Assembly: GCA_022828595.1 (NCBI GenBank)
Contig: JAKGHH010000002.1
Coordinates: 70,776,383 to 70,840,382 of the forward strand
Direction: 5' to 3'
DNA: 64,000 bases
From: Nelumbo lutea
Lineage: Eukaryota > Streptophyta > Magnoliopsida > Proteales > Nelumbonaceae
Below are positions 36,501 to 48,500 of the stretch, one piece after another. Every line of letters starts with the position of its first letter. Within the stretch, counting starts at the first letter, position 1. The notes below the pieces were generated by a model. That model saw only the letters and a program-made list of their open reading frames with translations. It did not search any database and was not told where the DNA came from. Position numbers and translations under genes: made by a program.

Positions 36501-39500
36501 GTGAGTCACTTAAGTTGGGGTGTTTTGGTCAAATCATGTGTTGGGTCGTCAATTTGATTGGAGGCAGCTATATAAGCCTCATATCATGTTTTAGAAGGAT
36601 CTTTTTACTGTTTTCAAACCCTAAAGGCATAAACTATCCACTGAAGTGGTGATTTCAGCCCTAAAAGTGGGTTGTTCTTCATTTCAGCTTCAAGTTATAC
36701 TATTTCACCTCTAGATTTATCGCTTCTTGCTGCTGTTATCTGTTGGCCTTATACTTCTGCTGCATCAAACAAACTCGTTGGAAGGATTTTGCAGCCAAGT
36801 TCAGGGTCAACTTGATTAGGTGTTGGTGCATTATTGTGTAACATTATCAATAAGTTTTCCATGTCATCCACTTCCCAACCATTCAAGATTTCAAGCTCAT
36901 CTTTAAAGTAGGTATCCACACTACCTCATTAATCCCTAATTTGTAGCATTCTAGTACAACACAATCAGCGTAAAAGTAACCATTAATTTGAGTTTAATTG
37001 CCCATTTCTGTCTTTTGTGGTTCTTTGTTGTCTCCATATAACAAATTAGCAATCAGCTTTTCCTTCAAAAACATTGAAGTATAGCAGTTGAAACCTTATG
37101 GACAGGATCCCCATCAACCCTGCTCTGATATACTATATCAGTCCTTGTTGGTTGAAAAAGAAAAAAAAAAAAGATTTAAAGAGCTAGAACAAAACTTATA
37201 CTCTAAAATGAAATGGGTTCTGCCCTTGTTCTTCCATTCTGTCCAGCTCAGTTATTATGCTCATTTTTTCCTTCTTTCTACCAAATCAAGCTCCTTTCTT
37301 CTCCTTTTCTTCATTTTGACATTTAAACCCTGTATCTTCTTAGTATACACAGCTTGCCAGCATTGATCTGAACGGAAGATCACCATTCTTGGACTAGTCA
37401 AGAATGAATTGACTAAACAAATACAGGAGGAGGTCCTATGATGCTTGTTGTTTGCTGATGACATAGTAATAATTGATGAAACCAATGAAATATTCAATGT
37501 GAAATTAGGCTTATGGACAAATATCTTCAAAACAAGGGGCTTTAAATAAGTAGGACTAGAACAGAATATATACGATGTAAATGTAATAATAATAGGAGTG
37601 CAAATCAGGATACACTTAAGAATGGAGACCAAGAGATAACTCATTGTGACCTCTTTTGTTACCTTGGTCTGATAATCAATAACAAGGGGGGAGATTAAGG
37701 AAAATTTTATAAAACAGTTTAAGTCAGCAATGTTGTATGGAGAAAAGTGATGGGGGGAGATTAAGGAAAATTTTATAAAACAGTTTAAGTCAGCAATGTT
37801 GTATGGAGAAAAGTGATGGGCAGCGAAGAAACATGTCCAAAAAATGTAGCAGAAATGTGAATATTGAGATGGATAGTGGGAAAACTTGAAAGGACTGGAT
37901 CAGAAATGGAACACATTCAAAGGAATGAACCTAGGAAAAACTCCAATAGGTGATAAAATGAGGGAAAGTTGACGAAGGTGGTTTGGTCAATGTGCAAAGA
38001 AGACCATCTACAACACCCATAAGAAGAAATGGTATGTTACAAATTGAACGGGCTAGAAGAGCTGGGGAAAGTAGACTAAGATGGTTCGGTGCTTGGTAGA
38101 TTTGTCTATACACATTTCTTCAAAATTGTGGGAATTGTCCGGGAGTAGTTTTTTTTTTTTAATATATATATATATATATTTTATTTTTAGTTGCCTCTCC
38201 TTAATCTTGCCCTTTCTTGTGTTTTTTCTTTTGTTCATTTTGTTTGAGATGCAAAGCCCACTGGTACCTTTTTGTTTTCTATTAATGATCAATTACCTTT
38301 ATCGTAAAAAATAATGAAGGATGCAGGTTCGAGTCTGAGAGCAGTCACCATACCAAAGGTTAGGTCCATATCAGTCCACCCTTCCCAAGATCCCAGATAG
38401 TTGGAACTTGGGACCAAAATTGATCAACAGCTTTATAATAAAAATAACAATAACAACAAATGGTGATGACAACAATAACAAAAATGACAACTACAACAAT
38501 GATGAAGAATGATGATACAAAAGTTTTCCTAATAGATCAAGTAGAAATTTCTTGATATGGTGTGTGTTTTGGGTAACTGTCCACTGGTATTGTATTTGAC
38601 TTCTGCTTGAGTCATAGGAACTGTTTAAAGTTCTAATGTTTTAGTTTAAAAAATGTCCCAAGTAAAGGGCTTATTTTGGCCATTTGCCAAGGGGTTTAAA
38701 GGTGAAATTTGCCCCATCAATAGAGGTTGATGAGAGGAAACCATCTTGTCATTTGAAAGTATGAAACTTCATAACAGCTAGACTAGCAAACATGCTCCCT
38801 AATTGGGATTTCCTCCAGATTTGAAATATACAACACTAGCACTATGGTGCCTATGTTTAAAAGTATAGGCAACATACAAAGCAGTAATAATTATTGTGGT
38901 ATTAAACTCAACGTCCATGCTATGAACTTTTGGACAGAGTGATTAAGCAAAGTTTACAACATGAAATAAGTATATTAGAAAACCAATTTGGTTTTTATGA
39001 CAAAGAGATCAGCCATGAAAGCTATCATTTTATCGAGACAATTAATTGAAAAGAATTGAGGTAGATGCTACTGATGTTGTGCATACTACATTCCCCAGCT
39101 TAGAGGATGTTGACCCACATTTAGTTGCCACAAGGTGTTGGTACAGTGGGGTGATTTACAAAGGTATGCTGGGAAGGAGAGAAACTGGAAAGGTTTTTCT
39201 TGCCGGTTTGTTAGACGATGGTGGTTCTCTAGCCAGGCCCACTTTACAGAAAAATCCTGCTCTAAGGGGTTAGGTGATGTAGTTATTTGATAGTTCTGAT
39301 CAACCGGGCCTCAATGTACTAGAATCATGTTAGCTCCATGAAAATCCAGGTATGGGTGTCCATTTGGTTTTCGCTGCTGACATTTATGTTGTGGATGGAA
39401 CAGATACATTAGTATCCCAACTGGAAAGAGGAGATGCTACAAGTAGGGATTTGTTTGGGGCTTTAGGAGAAAAGGAGTGTCTGGAAGCAAATAAAGGACC

Positions 39501-39503
39501 AGC

Positions 39504-39534
<31 letters not shown>

Positions 39535-42500
39535 TCTCAATTTGAGGGTTTGAATTCAAAGGAAGGTGAGGTCCTAGGAAGGGGAGAAAGGGTGGGGACA
39601 GATTTAGCTCTAGATGAGAAAAGGAATGAATAGGTAGATGGAAATGTAGGAGAAAGACAGATTTGAGAATGTATCACAGAAAGAGTGAGGTAAAAAAGAA
39701 AAAGAAGAAAAGAACAGAGGTGGAGAGGTTAATCTTTGACATTGAGGGTAGCCTTGAGTTTAGTGGTAGGGGAGAAAGGACAAAAGCCCCAAAGGAGGAC
39801 AGGTAATAAAGAGGGCCTTAACTATACATTAGTGGCTATGAAAATCATCAATTGGATTGTGAAGGGTTTGGGGAGTGCAAGGAAGAGGGTAATAAAGGAG
39901 TTAAGAGAGAGAAATTTGACATTGTGATGCTACAAGAAACTAAATTATTGGAATTGGATGTAAGTTGGGTTAAAAGTTTTTGGAGGTCAAGGGATGTGAG
40001 TTGGTCTTTGGCTCCCTCTTGGAGAGCATTAGGGGAATTGTCACAATATGGAAGAATGATGTAGTAGAAGTGTAGAACCACTGGAGGAATTGATAGGAAA
40101 ATTCTTTGTATTTGTAAAATTCAAGTTTGTGGAGGATAGTTTTACGTGGGTCTTAACCAATTTATATGGTCCTAACATTTACAGAGAAAGGAATGAAATG
40201 TGGGAGGAGTTGTGTGCTATTTAGGGTTTATGGGATGGCCCCTAGTGTCTAGAGGGGATTTTAATGTAGTTAGGTTCTCGAAGGAAACTAGTAATGATGC
40301 AGCGCGATCCGGACACTCCTAGCTGGTGATGGACAGTACCTGAGACGAAGAGGAAAGTGAGGAATTCCCGGGGAGCTTGCCCGACGGGAGCACTCCGATG
40401 CCTAAGTTAACTCTGAGAGAACTGTTGATAATGCAAAGAGAGAGCTAAGAGTGTAGAAGGCGCAAGTTCAGTACCTTTGTTCCTTGGGGATCGGGGTCCT
40501 TTTATATTGGAGATCTGTCAAATCGGACGTAATTGCCTCTGTCACAGCCGTTACTGCCAGTTCGAGGTAGCGGATGCATATATCCGTTGCAGGGTAACGG
40601 ACCTGTCAGGCGTGCCACATCTGGCAGAAATGGTAGGCACGACACTGCCTGACGAGAGACGTGGGTGCATCCTGTAGATTCGGCAGGTACTATTGTCAGG
40701 CAGATCCTTCCTGCAGGTCGCCGAGCTACTTTGCACCGAGCTACCTTATGCCGAGGTGCTGGGGGTGCGCCGAGGTGCTTATGCTTGAGGCGAGCCTTAG
40801 GCAAGTATGGGTAGGAGTGTGAATGGGGCTGACCCGAAGTGTTTCCACTTCGGGATACTTATCCGTAGATCGGGGTGTTCCATTCTCAGGAAGGAAGAGT
40901 TCGGGGCTCACTGGGAGGAGCTCGGGGCGCTCCTCCCTTAGGGAGAATTCGGAGTAAGCTGGATATTACTTCTCGGCAAGTTGACACGTCCACAGAGTTG
41001 TCTGGCCGGGCTCCAGCGTGTCCGTTACGCCGAGTTATGGCCAGGCTATCATGCTGAGTTGTCACTTATGCTAGGTTGTGTCCATGTGTCCCCGTGCTAC
41101 GGGGTCGGGCCAAATCACCCTCCATCAAGTAACTCTCACCAATCAGCCACCACCAGTATGAGGAAGTTCAATGAATTTATAAAAGCCTATGAGTTAAAGG
41201 AACTCTTTTTTTTTTTTATAGGAAATGGTAACTTTCATTAGATAAAACCAGAAGAACAATTGTCACCTTCTAAAGTGAAAGGTGACCCCTGAACAAAAAA
41301 AAAATAACTTACAACCCTGCCCAAAACAATACCTCCCGATTCACCCCTTGTTTTGCTAGGTTGTCAGCTAAAGCATTTGCTGACCTCCTAGACCAATACA
41401 CTTGTGCACCCAACTCCCTTGTGAGGCTCAATAATTCCCTTACATGTTGTTTAAGGGACCACGTTCCCAAACTATTTGATTGCAGCCAACCTACTACTAA
41501 TTTTGAATCTCCCTCCACTTCTAACTGTTGGAAACCCAATTGCTTGGCCCATCTGAGTCCCTAGAGGAGAGCCAACACTTCAGCTCTAAGTGAGTTCCCC
41601 AAACCTATTGGACCAGAATACATAGCTAGGATTTTTCCTTCCGCATCTCTAAGCACACCCCCTATTCTAGAAGGCCCAGGGTTCCCAAGAGAGCTGTCAT
41701 CAAAGTTCAGTTTGACATTACATTGCAAAGGAGGGGATCAATCTACTTGTATGGTAGGAAACTCCCCTTTGCTTGAAATTGAACAAATTCCTTTTTAATG
41801 CAGAGTGAGAGAGAGTCATTGGGGAGATTTGGTGTCTAGAGTTTTGCTTAGAGCCACCTTTGATCATTATCCTATTAGGATAGGTTCGAAGTCCTTTGCT
41901 AGTGGACGTAGGCCTTTTAGGTATGACAATATGTGGTTAACATATCCAAACTTTATGAGGGGTTAAATGGAAGGGGTTAGATTTCATAGGATATTGCAAA
42001 GATTGAGAACTAAAACAAAAGATTGGAATAAGGACCATTTTGGGAGAGTGGAGGAACAAAAATTGAGCCGGTTATCTTGGATTGAAGAGTTGGATGATAA
42101 GGAGTTGCAAAGGAACTTGAACGAGCAAGATAGAGATCTAAGGAGGCAGTTGACAAAGGAGTTGGAAAAAGTGTTACCAAGAGAGGAGATTTGTTGGAGG
42201 CAAAAGTCAAGGCAAATTAAGGATGGTGATGAGAACACCAAATTTTTCCATGACTTGGCAAATGGAAGGAGAAAAAAAAATTTGTGGCCAAGTTAGAGGT
42301 TGATGGGGAAGTGATCTCCACCCAGGATGAAATAGCTAGGATTTTTGTGGATCGTTTCAATCTATTTACAAAAAGCTATTGAATGATAAGTTACGAGTGG
42401 AAGGATTGGAATGGCCAAGCTTGGGTGATGACAAAGTAAGCTGGTTGGAGAAGAATTTTGAGGAGATTGAACAAACAGCTTTTCTAATGGATAGATCCAA

Positions 42501-45500
42501 GGCACCAGGCCTAGATGGATTTACAATGGAATTAGTAGTCGATCAAGACTACAGTTAGTCTTGAATTCCAAAAGATTTCGGATTGAGAAAAGTAGAAGAA
42601 AGAGGGAGAAGAAAGGAAAAGAAGCAGAAGTACACAAGGGTTTTGAAAGGAGGGACATATTGAATGAATCTGCCGCCGCCACTCTCTCAATATTTATAGG
42701 TTATGTTCACTAGATGTAGGAAAGGGCAGAATTACCCTTAATGCTTACATGGCAAATAAAACAAATAATAAACTGAAAAAACAAGCTGTCTAAGATAACT
42801 ACCAACTAACACTGACATAACTAACAAAGGGTACATGTGCTGTCACACGAACACAGTGGGGACCACAACCGTGGGGCCCACATCAGTGTTCTCTACACTC
42901 CCCCTCAAGTTGGGAATAGATATTTGTCATTCCCAACTTGAATAGGTCTGCCTCTAACTTCTTCCTTGGAACAACCTTGGTGAGAAGATCTACGAGCTGC
43001 ATGTTGGAGGTGATATACGGGAGACACACTTCTTGAGATGAGACCCTTTCTCTGACAAAATGTCGATCAACTTCGATATGTTTAGTTCTGTCATGCTGCA
43101 CCGGATTGTGAGCTATATTAATAGCCACCTGATTATCACAATACAACATCAAGGGCTTCTCATAATCAATACCCAATTCTTCAAGTAGTGATTTCAGCCA
43201 CTCCATTATCCATTGACTTGTATTCAGCTTCGGCACTAGAGCGGGAAACAACACTTTGTTTCTTAATCCTCCAAGAGACAAGGTTACCTATTACAAGGGC
43301 ACAATATCCAGAGGTAGACCTCCTGTCATCAGCAGTCCCAGTCCACTCAACATCTGTATAGACCTCCACCTTCATGTGATTATTGTTCTTGAACAGTATA
43401 CCTCTACTTGGGCATCTCTTTAAGTATACTAGTATTCTCTCAGCTGCAAGAAGATGAGTAGTTCTAGGGGAATGCATGTACTAGTTGACAACACTGACTG
43501 CATAACTGATATCTGGCCGTGTGAGGCAGAGATATAGGAGCTTTCCAACCAACCGTTGGAACATAACTTTGACTTCAAGAGGCTCTCCACCCTTTGCACT
43601 GATCTTGTGATTCTATTCAATGGGTGTATCGGCAGGCTTGACACCTAACTTTCCAGTTTCCGCCAACAGATCTAGAACATACTTCGTTTGAGAGATAAAG
43701 ATCCCCTGTTTAGACCTAGCAACCTCAATACCCAAAAAATATCGCAGTGCACCAATATCTTTCACCTCAAACTCTTGATGGAGCTGTTTGAGGGACTCAA
43801 TCTCACTATTATTATTCCCTGTCACTACAATATCATCCACATATACAACAAGCAAGGTCAAAGAAGAGTTCACTCTTTTAACGAACAGTGTATGATCTGA
43901 CTGGGCCTGTACATAGCCGAATTTTCCAAGGGCTAGTCTAAATCTATCAAACCAAGCTCTAGGGGACTGCTTTAATCCATACAATGCCTTATTCAGTCGA
44001 CAAACCTTCTTACCTATCTCTGTATCATAGAATCCAGGGGGCAACTGCATGTAAACCTCTTCCTGTAAGTCTCCATTTAGAAAGGCATTTTTAATGTCCA
44101 TCTGGAACAAGGGCCAAGAGTAACTTGCTACAGGGGCTAATAGAACTCGAATAGTGGTCATCTTGGCTACTGGGGCAAAAGTCTCCAAGTAATCTATACC
44201 ATAAGTCTGAGTAAACCCTTTTGCAACCAACCGGGCTTTGTACCTTTCAATGGAGCCATCAACATTATGTTTCATAGTAAATACCCATCTGCATCCAACT
44301 GGTTTCTTTCCTTTGGGTAGGTCAACTAGCTCCCAAGTATTATTTTTCAAAAGGGCATCCATTTCAACTTTCATTGCATCATTCCACTCTGGAACTGATA
44401 AGGCTTCTTGCACTGTTATGGTGATAGGAATATCAGCAATGGAAGTGAGAAAGGACCTATAAGAGGGAGACAGGTGATCATAGGATAGAAACTAGGAAAT
44501 ACAATGAGTTGTGGATGTGGTGCAACACCGTTTCCCTTTACGAACCGCAATAGGGAGGTCAAGGTCATCAAAAGGAGGGGAAGTAGCAACAATGGAAGGT
44601 ATCTCAGTGGGCCTTGGGACTGTAGTACCTGGATCTGGATCCGCAGAAGGAACTAGGGCTGGCCTGGACTGCTGATGACCGAGATCAACCTGCCTGCATC
44701 GCCTGTGATAGACTTTCAACTCTTGATCCCTCTGACAACCCTCACCATTACAACCTTCATCACTTAATGGAATGGGTAAAGGAACAACCTCAGATGAGTC
44801 TATCACAGGGAGGTCAAGGTCATCAAAAGGAGGGGAAGTAGCAACAATGGAAGGTATCTCAGTGGGCCTTGGGACTGTAGTACCTGGATCTGGATCCGCA
44901 GAAGGAACTAGGGCTGGCCTGGACTGCTGATGACCGAGATCAACCTGCCTGCATCGCCTGTGATAGACTTTCAACTCTTGATCCCTCTGACAACCCTCAC
45001 CATTACAACCTTCATCACTTAATGGAATGGGTAAAGGAACAACCTCAGATGAGTTAACCCCACTCTCACTGCTCTCCCCCTGAGGAAAAAGACCCAAATT
45101 CTCACTACTCTCCCCTTGAGGTGAAACCCTAGGATAATAGGGTGCCTTCTCAAAGAATGTGACATCCATCAAGACAAATCTCCTCCCTGAAACAGGATCA
45201 TAGTAGCAATAACCCTTTTGAGTTTGTGCATAACCAAGAAAAATGCATTTGGAGGCCTTAGGGTCAAATTTGGAATGATGAGGTTCAAGAAGCTGAACAA
45301 AACAGGTACAATCAAAGGTTTTAAGAGGAACAGTAAACAACTCCTCGTCTGGGTATAGAAGGGTAAACGGAGGCTTCATATCAAGAACCCGTGAAGGAAC
45401 CCGATTAATGAGATACACTGCCGTGAGGATAGCATCACCTCAGAAACGGATAGGCACATTGGAGGTAAACGTAATGCTTCTAGCCACCTCCAAAATGTGC

Positions 45501-48500
45501 CTATTATTCCTCTCGGCAATCCCGTTCTCCTGTGGTGTATGAGGACAAGTGCTCTGGTGAATAACCCCATGATCGAGTAGATAAGAGACCAGTGTCTTGG
45601 CAAAGTATTCTTTTGCATTATCAGATTGGAGGATTTTGATTTTGACCCAAAACTGGGTTAAAATCATCTGATGAAAGTTTTGGGTCAGAGCGGGAACCTC
45701 ATCTCGAGAACGCATAAGGTAGACCCAAGCAAAATGGGTATAGTCATCAACAAACAACAGGAAATATCTGTACCCACCCATAGAAGGGATGTGATACGGC
45801 CCCCAAACATCAGTATGCATAATATCAAAAAAATTACTACTTCTTTTATTACTCAAGGAATAAGATGTTCTACAATTTTTGACAAGCTCACAACTCTCAC
45901 ATCTCAAATTTGACATCTCAACAGACTCAAATAAAGTAGGAAACAGACTCTTCAAAGACCGAAAAGATAAATGACATAACCGATTATGACAGAACATAAC
46001 CGGACTCACAGACTGAGAAACAAAAGACTTCTTATCCATAGGCTCTTTCCAATGAGAACTCTCTCCAAGCAGATAGATCCCATTCGTCTCATGGCTAGTC
46101 CCAATCACCTTCCTCGTCTCCAAGTCCTGAAAAACACATCGGTTAGGGAAAAAGGTTACTGAACAGTTATGATGTTTTGTAATACTACTAATTGAAAGTA
46201 AATTAGTATCAAGTTTAGGAACATGCAAGACTGAGGATAAAGAGATAGTATCAGATAACTTGATGTCACCCTTGCCAGAAGATAAGTGATAAGTAGTGAA
46301 CAGTGATGGCAAGCTAGTCATATGGACAAATGCACCTGAGTCTATTACCCAACAATGTTCGGTGTTACCTGGAGCTGAAGCATGGTAAGCTGAGGCCCGA
46401 GTACCTGAATGAGCAAATGCTGGTGTGGCAGGGGTTGATGGTGACTGAGATGACTGAGCTGAATTCCCAACCTCCTTTTCCAACTGTATTAGGGCAGCCC
46501 GAACAACAGCTAAGGTATCTAGGGGCGTGCCTTTTGTGCCCGACGAGGATGCAGAATCAGTATTCACAGCCATATGAGCATTACCCCTTTTATTCCTCAG
46601 TTTTGCTGGGACTAAATGAGGGTGCAGCTTCCAACATGTATCTTTCGTATGCTTGGGTTTCTTGCAATGTTCACATACTAGATCCCGTTTATCTTCCTTC
46701 TTCATGTCCCTTTCTGTATCACCCCCAGACTTAGGTTTAACTGCTGCCAGGGCTGGGGGGAAGGGCTGATGTTGCATCATAACCTTTCTCTTGGTCTCTT
46801 CACTATGCGCTAGGGAGTAGGCTTGAGATAGGGTCACACTGTCTCTTGTCAGTATCTGTTGTCTCACAATGTCATAATCTGAATTCAGGCCAGCCAGAAA
46901 TTCAAACACCCTATTGGTCTCAACTTGCTTTCTATGGGTCTGTGCATCTTTTGGACTTTCCCACTCAAGAGTCTCCAGATGGTCAATTTCATGCCACAGA
47001 GATTTCAAGGTAGAGAAATAAACAGAGACTGGTTTCTCTCATTGTTTAAGGTTATTCACCTCACACTTCAGTTCATAGGCTCTAGCAACATTAAGGGGTT
47101 GGGAGTAGGTCTCTTTCATGACATCCCATATCTCCTTGGCTGTCTTTGCCCACAAGTAATTTCGGCTGATATTTGGCTGCATAGAGTTGCACAGCCATGT
47201 CATAACCAAGTAGTTCTCCTAAACCCACTTGGTATACATTGGGTCCTCGTTGGAAGGTTCTTTCACATCTCCCAATAGGTAGCTAAGTTTTCCCCTTCCC
47301 CCAATAGCCATCATGGCTGATTGGGCCCATTCCAAGTAATTGGATCCGTCAAATCTCACAGTTGTAATCTGAAATGCAGTCTCAGACATACTACCAGAAC
47401 TGCTGTTCCCAAAAGTACCTTCTCCCTGATTTTTGAACTCCATTCTTGGTTAAGAATCAGTAGTTAAGAACTATTAGGGTTATTGCAATAGAAAACAGCA
47501 CTTAAACAACTGATCACAATCAGAAATCTGTATGAAATCAGTTCAGATCTGATCTGAAACCAATCGGCTATCAGAATATAAGCAGTCCGATAACAGCTCT
47601 CACCCCCAAAACAGGCTCGGAAGCCAAAACAGGTCTGAAAACCACTTAGAAAGCAATCTGTAATGCTGAAGCAGAATTAGGGTTTTAATCGTGGGGTTAG
47701 GAAAACCTTTTTGAGAACATAAACAGTGCTCAGCCGCACCTTCCAAAAGAATTCACAGTCAAGTCTAGCCGTAGGGTTAATGACAAACCCTAAAAAAAAA
47801 CTGATCACCTCTGAGAAAAATAGGAGAGTTCGGCCGCTCCTCCTTGATAGGTCCAACCTATCTTGACTGACAGCAATCTCAAGGGAAAAATAAAGACTTA
47901 CCCAGAAAACTCTGATCACTACCTTCAATCGTGGCCTGAACCCTAACCTTCTCTGATTCTTCCTGATTACCAAAACACTCTCCAAGCCTCTACAAGTCTT
48001 TGGACAGCTGCTAAACTTTTCTGGTAACCTCCAAGAATCAGCCAACGAACAGGCCTTTGTAAGCTTCCAGCCCTAGACAGTTCTCATGTGGTCGACTGGA
48101 CTAGACACACATGAGAAACCCTAGATAAGCTCTGATATCAAGTAGTCAATCAAGACTATAGTCAGTCTTGAATTCCAAAAGATTTCGGATTGAGAAAAGT
48201 AGAAGAAAGAGGGAGAAGAAGCATAAGTACACAAGGGTTTTGAAAGGAGGGACAGATCGAATGAATCTGCCGCCGCCACTCTCTCAATATTTATAGGTTA
48301 TGTTCACTAGATGTAGGAAAGGGCAGAATTACCCTTAATGCTTACATGGCAAATAAAACAAATAATAAACTGAAAAAACAAGCTGTCTAAGATAACTACC
48401 AACTAACACTGACATAACTAACAAAGGTTACATGTGCTGTCACACGAACACAATGGGGACCACAGCCGTGGGGCCCACATCAGTGTTCTCTACAGAATTA

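Larger units (their letters stand above)
39838..42533 (+). pseudogene. LINE1 endonuclease and RT start
   Basis: Endonuclease blocks ([30 protein letters not shown], and after the solo [22 protein letters not shown]) are interrupted by stops and two insertions. From 41810 come [10 protein letters not shown] and [11 protein letters not shown] coiled segment of about 100 residues follows (ORF 41967-42296, [15 protein letters not shown] to [18 protein letters not shown]), then, after a frameshift, [14 protein letters not shown], the first RT block. Copia D interrupts immediately after. Confidence 0.82.
42534..48494 (-). mobile_element. Ty1/copia element D, antisense, nested in LINE1
   Basis: LTRs at 42534-42897 and 48141-48494 are flanked by the duplication GAATT (42529-42533, 48495-48499). 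On its own strand the LTR starts TGTAGAGAAC and ends GACTACT, the TG...CT form, related to element B. The primer site next to the right LTR reads TGATATCAGAGC, one base different from the usual TGGTATCAGAGC. The left LTR is preceded on the element's strand by a GAGGGGGAG tract. Confidence 0.93.

Noticed and set aside
36568..36620. TATA-box promoter of a separate gene inside intron 10
   Set aside because: A TATATAA site is present, but no coding sequence follows; it may be a retroelement leader.
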